A stretch of DNA of 7,532 nucleotides from an uncultured Synergistia bacterium (GTDB lineage: Bacteria > Eremiobacterota > SpSt-956 > JAKJGF01): contig CALARM010000959.1 of NCBI GenBank assembly GCA_937888925.1, positions 1-7,532 on the forward strand, read 5' to 3'. A program made the position numbers and the translations under genes. Shown here one piece after another: positions 1 to 4,112 of the stretch (within the stretch, counting starts at the first letter, position 1; every line of letters starts with the position of its first letter). The notes under the pieces are model-generated. The model ran no database searches. It was not told the origin of the DNA and worked only from the letters and a program-made list of their open reading frames with translations.

Positions 1-59
1 CTTCTCCAGAGCCTGCCAGGCAGAAGCTTTTTACGGATAACCTTTTACCTGTTACGGTA
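1..59. repeat. 59-bp direct repeat, copy A
   Basis: This stretch is identical base for base to 213-271. It may continue left of the window, because it begins at base 1. The left half (9-28) has a palindromic core, GCCTG-C-CAGGC, and CTTCT at 1-5 is complementary to AGAAG at 22-26. It is followed by C and five T (27-32), so on the plus strand it could act as a weak intrinsic terminator for a gene lying to the left. The right half (31-59) reads as 7-base units, TTACGGA / TAACCTT / TTACCTG / TTACGGT, which is the same 7-bp phasing seen in the other gaps of this window. No open frame of interest covers it. Confidence 0.9.
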
Positions 60-97
60 CTTATTACCGCTCCAAATAAGTTCGTAACCATTTTATC

Positions 98-131
98 AGC
101 TTCTGCCTGACAGGCTCTTACGAAGAAAAAT
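98..131. repeat. Inverted copy of the repeat head (34-bp arm)
   Basis: This arm is the reverse complement of 207-240 at 30 of 34 positions: one difference in the palindromic core and three consecutive differences at 119-121. The shared sequence reads AGCTTCTGCCTG, then A or G, then CAGGCTCT, three variable bases, and GAAGAAAAAT. With 207-240 it makes long inverted repeats around a 75-bp AT-rich interior (132-206). The interior has no coding potential that I can see. It holds only a weak AT hairpin, AAATTAA (165-171) with TTAATTT (179-185). Confidence 0.85.
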
Positions 132-212
132 AATTTGCCTTATATCATTTGTTTTACAGACAATAAATTAACCCTTATTTAATTTTTAATTCTATATAAA
201 AGACTAATTTTT

Positions 213-271
213 CTTCTCCAGAGCCTGCCAGGCAGAAGCTTTTTACGGATAACCTTTTACCTGTTACGGTA
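213..271. repeat. 59-bp direct repeat, copy B, abutting the SUMF1-like gene
   Basis: This is an exact second copy of 1-59. It ends one base before the stop codon of the SUMF1-like gene (273-275 on the minus strand), so it forms the immediate 3' untranslated region of that gene. Its 207-240 portion also pairs as an inverted repeat with 98-131. Read on the minus strand after the stop it gives GTAA every seven bases (ACCGTAA, CAGGTAA, AAGGTTA, TCCGTAA), then the palindromic CTGCCTGGCAG core. It could shape 3' end formation. On the minus strand no T-run follows the palindrome, so it is not a classical terminator for this gene. Confidence 0.9.
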
Positions 272-272
272 A

Positions 273-1076
273 TTAGAAATCCTTTGCACATCTGAAGCCT
301 ATATTGATGAGTTTACATGTCAATGCTTTCCCTGCTCTCCTGGAACATCTGAAATCAGACGGACTTGAATAAAACCAGGAACCTCCTCTTATTACCTTAC
401 TGTTCCCTTCGGCGGGCCCTGAAGGGTTTCTTTGAGGACTTTTTTTATAGTAATTCCAGTCATACCAGTCAGAACACCATTCCCATACATTACCTGCCAT
501 ATCCATTACTCCGTAATAACTTGCCCCTTCCGGAAAACTCCCTGCAGGCATAAGCATTTTTATTCCGCCGGGACAGGAATTGGCACATTTTAAAGTGTCC
601 CATTCTGTCCCCCATGGGAAAACTCGTCTGTCAGTTCCTCTTGCAGCTTTTTCCCATTCTGCTTCCGTAGGAAGACGTTTACCTGCCCATGTAGCATAAC
701 TGGAAGCTCCATACCAGCTGATACCTATGGCAGGATGATTTTCATATCCCTCTTCAGGTATATAGAAATCACCTTTCTTTTCTATAAGACACCGTTTATC
801 CTTTATATTTATCCAGTCATCCAGGCAGGTTTCACTGTTTAGAAAATCAGAGAATTCTCTATTGGTGACTTCATATCTGTCTATATAGAAATCATCCAGA
901 TAAACATTATGGTCCGGCCATTCGTCACTGTTTCCTTCTCCCCTGGGATTACCCATTGTAAATTCCCCTGCAGGTATTAAGATCATATCATTCGAAGATT
1001 CTGATTTTTCTGTATATGAAAAAAATAGAAAGAAAACAAATAAGATGCATAGATATAATAAGAAATTTTTTTGCAC
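273..1076 (-). CDS. Exported SUMF1/FGE-fold protein, catalytic cysteines absent
   Basis: This 267-residue protein has the formylglycine-generating-enzyme (SUMF1) fold. Residues 5-20 are very hydrophobic (Leu, Phe, Ile), so it is exported or anchored by an uncleaved N-terminal segment; no clear signal peptidase or lipobox site is visible. Family landmarks in order: M-I-L-I-P-A-G-E-F-x-M-G (31-42), D-x-Y-E-V-T-N-x-E-F (66-75), G-K-R-L-P-T-E-A-E-W-E (132-142), P-W-G (154-156), D-M-A-G-N-V-W-E-W (192-200), V-I-R-G-G-S-W (228-234) and I-G-F-R (259-262). In true FGE two copper-binding cysteines follow the GGS motif. Here those places hold Tyr236 and Asp241, so sulfatase activation is unlikely. The role is unknown: a binding or structural protein, or another enzyme of the wider superfamily (which includes EgtB and PvdO). 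Other cysteines (84, 96, 164, 168, 201, 244, 254, 263) could form disulfides. The start is GTG, chosen because it gives the hydrophobic leader and a good ribosome binding site. It lies 156 bp downstream of the aminotransferase on the same strand. Confidence 0.9.
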   Translation of the reverse strand: MQKNFLLYLCILFVFFLFFSYTEKSESSNDMILIPAGEFTMGNPRGEGNSDEWPDHNVYLDDFYIDRYEVTNREFSDFLNSETCLDDWINIKDKRCLIEKKGDFYIPEEGYENHPAIGISWYGASSYATWAGKRLPTEAEWEKAARGTDRRVFPWGTEWDTLKCANSCPGGIKMLMPAGSFPEGASYYGVMDMAGNVWEWCSDWYDWNYYKKSPQRNPSGPAEGNSKVIRGGSWFYSSPSDFRCSRRAGKALTCKLINIGFRCAKDF

Positions 1077-1084
1077 TTTTAAAG

Positions 1085-1090
1085 CCTTTC
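1085..1090 (-). promoter_or_regulatory. Ribosome binding site for the GTG start
   Basis: The minus strand reads GAAAGG, eight bases before the GTG at 1076-1074. This supports the GTG start over the internal ATG at residue 31, which would remove the hydrophobic leader and begin inside the first conserved strand of the domain. Confidence 0.6.
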
Positions 1091-1111
1091 GTTTTAGACG
1101 TGATGCTATAA

Positions 1112-1148
1112 CCGTGACGCATTACGCGTAACACGTGATGCGTCACGG
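1112..1148. repeat. Long hairpin built from 7-bp units
   Basis: CCGTGACGCAT (1112-1122) pairs perfectly with ATGCGTCACGG (1138-1148). After one T-G wobble, ACG (1124-1126) pairs with CGT (1134-1136), giving a near-perfect 15-bp stem with a 7-base loop. Read as heptamers from 1114 it is GTGACGC / ATTACGC / GTAACAC / GTGATGC / GTCACGG. It lies about 36 bp upstream of the SUMF1-like start, so in a transcript it would form a strong leader hairpin just ahead of the ribosome binding site. The function is unknown. Confidence 0.75.
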
Positions 1149-1154
1149 GTGGGT

Positions 1155-1193
1155 CGTAATGCGTAATGCGTAATGCGTGATGCGTAATGCGTA
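1155..1193. repeat. Tandem heptamer array GCGTRAT
   Basis: Consecutive 7-base units read (G)CGTAAT, GCGTAAT, GCGTAAT, GCGTGAT, GCGTAAT and a partial GCGTA. Only the fourth unit differs, by one A-to-G change, and the first lacks its leading G. In translation such arrays give Ile-Thr-His-His-Ala-Leu-Arg peptides, which are artefacts. Together with the 1112-1148 hairpin it fills most of the gap between the aminotransferase and the SUMF1-like gene. Confidence 0.9.
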
Positions 1194-1199
1194 TTTTCA

Positions 1200-1209
1200 C
1201 CGGTACCGG
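1200..1209. repeat. 10-bp perfect palindrome
   Basis: CCGGTACCGG is its own reverse complement. It sits between the heptamer array and the GC-rich hairpin and overlaps the base of that hairpin by two bases. It may simply be a component of the composite repeat. Confidence 0.6.
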
Positions 1210-1228
1210 GCGACCCCTGTGGTCGCCC
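1208..1228 (-). terminator. GC-rich hairpin just after the aminotransferase stop
   Basis: GGGCGACC (1208-1215) pairs perfectly with GGTCGCCC (1221-1228) around a 5-base loop. On the minus strand it begins four bases after the aminotransferase TGA (1235-1233), preceded by GCAG. No T-run follows it on the minus strand, so it is not a canonical intrinsic terminator. It may stabilise a 3' end, cause pausing, or simply be a repeat component. A degenerate hairpin of the same layout follows the stop of the gene at 2726-4057. Confidence 0.4.
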
Positions 1229-1232
1229 CTGC

Positions 1233-2399
1233 TCACTTTTCACCATTCACTTTTCTTAAAAACTTTTCTATCCTCTCTATGCCTTTTTCCAGACTTTCTC
1301 TGGATGCGGCAAAGCTTAATCTTATATAATTATCAATTCCGAAAGCATTACCCGGTATAACAGCCACCAGTTGTTCGTCTAAAAGCCTGTTTGCAAATTC
1401 GCCTGAAGCGATACCTGTATTGCTTATGTCTACAAAAGCATAGAATGCTCCTTTCGGAGGAGAACATTTTATAAGGGGAAGTTTATTCAGATTGTCTATA
1501 AGAAATTCTCTTCTTTTCCTGAACTCTTCTACCATTATTTTTACATCTTCCTGGCTGCCATTTATGGCTTCAAGGGCAGCCATCTGTGATATGGAACTCG
1601 GATTTGAGGTCATGTGATCCTGGAGCTTTGTCATGGAAGCTATTATTTCTTCCGGTCCTGCTGCATAACCTATACGCCATCCTGTCATAGAATAGGTTTT
1701 TGATACTGCATTTATTATGACGGTTCTTTCTTTTAACTCCGGGAACATGGCTGCTATTGTGTAGTGTTTGCCGTCATATATAAAATATTCATATACTTCA
1801 TCTGATATTAAGAAGATGTGTTTGTTTTTTATGAGTATTTCTCCCAGGCTTTCCGCTTCTTCTCTGGATATTACATATCCGCTCGGATTTGAAGGGGAAT
1901 TAATTAGGATAACTTTTGTTTTTTCCGTAATACTATGTTTAATACCTTCCATATTTAAAGACATGTCAGGTTTTGAAGGAATTTCTATTGTTTTTCCTCC
2001 GGCAAGTTTTACCTGTTCGATATAACTGTTCCAGTAAGGAACTGACAGTATGACCTCATCACCGGGGTTTAAAAGGGATTGAAAACAGTTATAGAGAGCA
2101 TGTTTTCCTCCGCAGTTTACCATGACCCGGGAAGGAGTATATGTCAGTCCGTTATCTCTGAAAAACTTTTTGCATATGGCATCTTTTAATTCCGGTATGC
2201 CTGCAGTGGCAGTATAGTTTGTAAAATTATTGTTTATTGCCTTTATGGCACATTCCTTTATTCTGTCAGGTGTGGGGAAATCAGGTTCTCCTGCAGCCAG
2301 AATTACTACATCTTTTCCTTCTTTCTTCATTTTCTTTGCCCTGGAGGTTATTGCCAGTGTGGTACTGGGTGTTATGTTTTTTGCTCTTTCTGAAATCAT
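1233..2399 (-). CDS. Class I PLP-dependent aminotransferase, aspartate aminotransferase type
   Basis: This 388-residue protein is a full-length fold-type I aminotransferase, predicted cytosolic. It should transfer amino groups between aspartate (or a related amino acid) and 2-oxoglutarate using pyridoxal phosphate. Visible landmarks: A-A-G-E-P-D-F-P-T-P (35-44); G-G-K-H-A-L-Y-N (97-104), with a Lys typical of the 1-beta aspartate/prephenate aminotransferase group; N-S-P-S-N-P-S-G (167-174) with Asn171; S-D-E-V-Y-E (199-204) with Asp200, which contacts the pyridine nitrogen, and Tyr203; S-K-T-Y-S-M-T-G-W-R (233-242) with Lys234, the Schiff-base lysine; and I-R-L-S-F (359-363) with Arg360, which binds the substrate carboxylate. 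All catalytic residues are present. Substrate choice (aspartate, prephenate, aromatic) cannot be settled by eye, so no symbol is given. The ATG start has AAGGAG ten bases upstream. The last residues, after F-L-R-K, are encoded by repeat-like DNA. It is transcribed away from the TPR gene and towards the SUMF1-like gene. Confidence 0.95.
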   Translation of the reverse strand: MISERAKNITPSTTLAITSRAKKMKKEGKDVVILAAGEPDFPTPDRIKECAIKAINNNFTNYTATAGIPELKDAICKKFFRDNGLTYTPSRVMVNCGGKHALYNCFQSLLNPGDEVILSVPYWNSYIEQVKLAGGKTIEIPSKPDMSLNMEGIKHSITEKTKVILINSPSNPSGYVISREEAESLGEILIKNKHIFLISDEVYEYFIYDGKHYTIAAMFPELKERTVIINAVSKTYSMTGWRIGYAAGPEEIIASMTKLQDHMTSNPSSISQMAALEAINGSQEDVKIMVEEFRKRREFLIDNLNKLPLIKCSPPKGAFYAFVDISNTGIASGEFANRLLDEQLVAVIPGNAFGIDNYIRLSFAASRESLEKGIERIEKFLRKVNGEK

Positions 2400-2409
2400 A
2401 AGTTTCTAT

Positions 2410-2415
2410 CTCCTT
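2410..2415 (-). promoter_or_regulatory. Ribosome binding site of the aminotransferase
   Basis: The minus strand reads AAGGAG within AAAGGAGAT, ten bases before the ATG at 2399-2397. It fixes the start codon. Confidence 0.75.
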
Positions 2416-2433
2416 TATGGTTTATTGAATATC

Positions 2434-2455
2434 GGTTATGGTGTATTTCATAACC
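2434..2455. promoter_or_regulatory. Inverted repeat upstream of the aminotransferase
   Basis: GGTTATG (2434-2440) and CATAACC (2449-2455) are perfect inverted 7-mers with 8 bases between them. They lie 35-56 bp ahead of the aminotransferase start. The arms suit a dimeric regulator operator or a leader hairpin. No convincing -35/-10 pair was found beside them, so the role is open. Confidence 0.4.
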
Positions 2456-2475
2456 TGTGAGAATTTAATTTTTTG

Positions 2476-2544
2476 TGACGCGTAACGCGTAACGCGTGAC
2501 GGGTTTAATCCCTGCGAACCATGCATTACGCTTTATGCATTACG
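2476..2544. repeat. Heptamer-phased repeat block in the divergent intergenic region
   Basis: Three ACGCGT palindromes at 2478, 2485 and 2492 are exactly seven bases apart (ACGCGTA, ACGCGTA, ACGCGTG). Further right, 2521-2548 reads as heptamers ATGCATT / ACGCTTT / ATGCATT / ACGAGGT, so ATGCATTACG occurs twice (2521-2530 and 2535-2544). It is the same repeat class as 1112-1193. The block separates the aminotransferase leader from the AT-rich region ahead of the TPR gene. No gene was seen between 2400 and 2725. Confidence 0.85.
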
Positions 2545-2615
2545 AGGTCATTATTTATGGATAGTTATGAAACCAACTATACTTTATAATAAAATATTAG
2601 ACGAAAAAAGAATCT

Positions 2616-2645
2616 TTCCTTTTATAATATTTATAAAAAGAGGAA
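2616..2645. repeat. AT-rich dyad upstream of the TPR gene
   Basis: TTCCTTTTATAA (2616-2627) faces TTATAAAA plus AGA plus GGAA (2631-2645). The inner 8-bp arms are perfect with a 3-base centre, and the outer TTCC/GGAA pair is offset by three bases. It contains TATAAT at 2623-2628 but no matching -35 box. It could be an operator or just AT-rich promoter-region DNA. Confidence 0.3.
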
Positions 2646-2656
2646 TAGAACCGAAT

Positions 2657-2686
2657 TTGAAGAAATTTTAATTTTAAGGTTTTTAT
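2657..2686 (+). promoter_or_regulatory. Weak candidate promoter for the TPR gene
   Basis: TTGAAG (2657-2662) and TTTTAT (2681-2686) are separated by 18 bases; each matches four of six positions of the sigma-70 consensus. Transcription would begin near 2693, giving a leader of about 30 bases. The region is AT-rich, so chance matches are likely. Confidence 0.25.
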
Positions 2687-2712
2687 CAGTAATCCTCGCG
2701 TGACGATTAACA

Positions 2713-2718
2713 AGGGAG
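2713..2718 (+). promoter_or_regulatory. Ribosome binding site of the TPR gene
   Basis: AGGGAG lies seven bases before the ATG at 2726 and supports the start that gives a complete signal peptide. A possible repeat remnant, GCGTGACG, lies just upstream at 2698-2705. Confidence 0.7.
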
Positions 2719-2725
2719 AATTATT

Positions 2726-4057
2726 ATGAAAAAAATATTTTTATTTACATTATTACTCTTATTTTCAATTATAACTTTTGCCGAAGCAAAGATTAATCTC
2801 AGGGAATATCCTGCAAACAGAGGACAGTATTACAGAATTCCAAGAAAAGAAAGGTATAGTTTACTGGACAGCGGTAAACTCTTTACCTGGAAAAAAGACG
2901 ACCATGATAAAGGAACATATATTCCTCTAAAAGATATAAAAGATTTCGAAGGTAAGGTTATTGATATAAAAAAATATTTTGACCTTTACGAGCTTGACCT
3001 GAATGGTGACGGAATAAAAGAAGTATGTGTTATCCCCGGTAATATGCCTGTTTATGAAGAAGACGAAAAAACGTCAGATGAGTGGTTTGGTGAAGCCTAT
3101 TATTACAGAGCCACTGTTTTAAAAAAATCAGGTAATGGGTATAAACCTTTTCAGGTTGCCACTATAGAAGGAGATTATGCTTCTGTTCTTGATATAAGGG
3201 ATCTGAACGGTGATGGTATTACTGATTTACTTTTAAGTTCCGGCGCAGGAGCAAGCAGTTATAATGATATAGTTGAATTTTTTTATTTTGATAAAAACAG
3301 TAAAACTGTTAAATCACAGGTTTTTTCACAGTGGGTATTACTTTATGATTTTAACGGTGATAGTATTTATGAACTTGTAGTATCATTTCCGGAGGGGTGC
3401 AATTCTGCTCATGCCTACTGGGCAAGCTGGCAGGATATATGGGAATGGAATGGAAAAAAGTATGTCCTGTCATGTGAAAAATATCCTGAATATTATGATC
3501 TTGTTTATATACCTCAAAAGATAGAGTCTATGATTGACTTCGGAGACATGGCTTCTGCCGTAACAGACAGGGTTCCTCTTATAAAGAAAGCCTGGAAGAT
3601 TATTATAAAGGCAGGTCTTTATGAAACAATAGATGCTAAGGCTGCAGGACTTGAAAATAAAAAAGGTCTTGCTGCCCTGGATAAGGGTGACAGGGAAGAG
3701 GCTCTGAAACATTTTAAAAAAGCTGTAACCCTTTTTCCACAGGACCCTGAATTTATGAATAATCTGGGCTTTACATACGAAGATTCCCGCAAATATGAGA
3801 AGGCTATTGACTGTTATTTGAATACCCTGGCAAGAGATCCTGCAAGATCTGTTGCCTGGTATAATATGGCCTGCTCTAAAGCTGTAACAGGGAAAAAAGA
3901 CCAGGCTGTAATGTGTTTTTATAATTATATGAGATTTGCTCCTCCTTCGGCTAAAGCCGGAGATGCTGTGAAATACCTCGCGAAAAACGCCAGATCCGAT
4001 AAAGTCAGGGAAGCAGCAAAAGAGGCGTTGAAAAATTATCGGAAGGATGATCAGTGA
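2726..4057 (+). CDS. Secreted FG-GAP/VCBS-like plus TPR protein
   Basis: This 443-residue protein begins with a Sec signal peptide: Met-Lys-Lys, a Leu/Phe/Ile-rich core at 4-18, and likely cleavage after A-E-A at 21. The middle region (about 85-250) carries three spaced loops of the FG-GAP/VCBS calcium-binding type: D-L-N-G-D-G-I-K-E (91-99), D-L-N-G-D-G-I-T-D (159-167) and D-F-N-G-D-S-I-Y-E (208-216), each followed by a hydrophobic strand. The third has lost the last Gly. Such blades often form beta-propeller-like structures, but only three are visible. Residues about 308-409 form three TPRs (308-341, 342-375, 376-409) with clear A-L-K-H-F-K-K-A and N-L-G-F-T-Y-E-D signatures, suited to protein binding. 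A periplasmic or surface scaffold role is inferred; no enzyme motif was seen. It diverges from the aminotransferase and converges on the kinase, whose stop lies 55 bp away. Its TGA stop sits at the edge of a repeat. Confidence 0.9.
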   Translation: MKKIFLFTLLLLFSIITFAEAKINLREYPANRGQYYRIPRKERYSLLDSGKLFTWKKDDHDKGTYIPLKDIKDFEGKVIDIKKYFDLYELDLNGDGIKEVCVIPGNMPVYEEDEKTSDEWFGEAYYYRATVLKKSGNGYKPFQVATIEGDYASVLDIRDLNGDGITDLLLSSGAGASSYNDIVEFFYFDKNSKTVKSQVFSQWVLLYDFNGDSIYELVVSFPEGCNSAHAYWASWQDIWEWNGKKYVLSCEKYPEYYDLVYIPQKIESMIDFGDMASAVTDRVPLIKKAWKIIIKAGLYETIDAKAAGLENKKGLAALDKGDREEALKHFKKAVTLFPQDPEFMNNLGFTYEDSRKYEKAIDCYLNTLARDPARSVAWYNMACSKAVTGKKDQAVMCFYNYMRFAPPSAKAGDAVKYLAKNARSDKVREAAKEALKNYRKDDQ

Positions 4058-4112
4058 GCAGCGATTTTTTGTAGGGTCGTTTATTTAACGCCCAACAAAC
4101 ACGCGTCACGCT
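4058..4112. repeat. Convergent gap made of hairpin and heptamer repeat
   Basis: This 55-bp gap separates the stop codons of two convergent genes. After TGA-GCAG come six T (4065-4070), GTA, then a hairpin: GGG-T-CGTT (4074-4081) with AACGCCC (4087-4093) and a TATTT loop, one T bulged. Next are the heptamers ACGCGTC / ACGCTTC (4101-4114), which run into the kinase stop codon. The hairpin could weakly terminate both transcripts, but no T-run follows it on either strand, so it is not a canonical terminator. Confidence 0.65.

Noticed and set aside
165..185. An AT hairpin (AAATTAA / TTAATTT) as a terminator for the SUMF1-like gene.
   Set aside because: The stem has no G-C pairs and the sequence around it is uniformly AT-rich, so it is indistinguishable from chance.
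213..420. A diversity-generating retroelement variable region: a C-type-lectin-like SUMF1 C-terminus followed by a repeat with a palindrome.
   Set aside because: There is no reverse transcriptase and no second, adenine-mutated copy of the C-terminal region in the window. The codons after GGSW do not show the cluster of AAY-derived sites typical of variable regions.
365..553. A 62-codon plus-strand frame opposite the SUMF1-like gene.
   Set aside because: It overlaps conserved SUMF1 motifs on the other strand and has no recognisable features.
1155..1193. A CRISPR-like array.
   Set aside because: The units are 7 bp with no spacers, so this is a simple tandem repeat.
988..1236. An 82-codon open frame on the minus strand that begins with GTG overlapping the aminotransferase stop, as if translationally coupled.
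   Set aside because: Most of it is the translated heptamer array (Ile-Thr-His-His-Ala-Leu-Arg), and its end overlaps the SUMF1-like gene in another frame. It has no ribosome binding site of its own and no protein-like composition.
2230..2460. A plus-strand frame with hydrophobic stretches over the aminotransferase start.
   Set aside because: It is the antisense of the conserved N-terminus of the aminotransferase; its hydrophobic look comes from reverse-complemented Lys/Glu/Ile codons.
3470..3712. An 80-codon minus-strand frame within the TPR gene.
   Set aside because: It lies fully inside a well-supported gene on the other strand and shows no domain or ribosome binding site.
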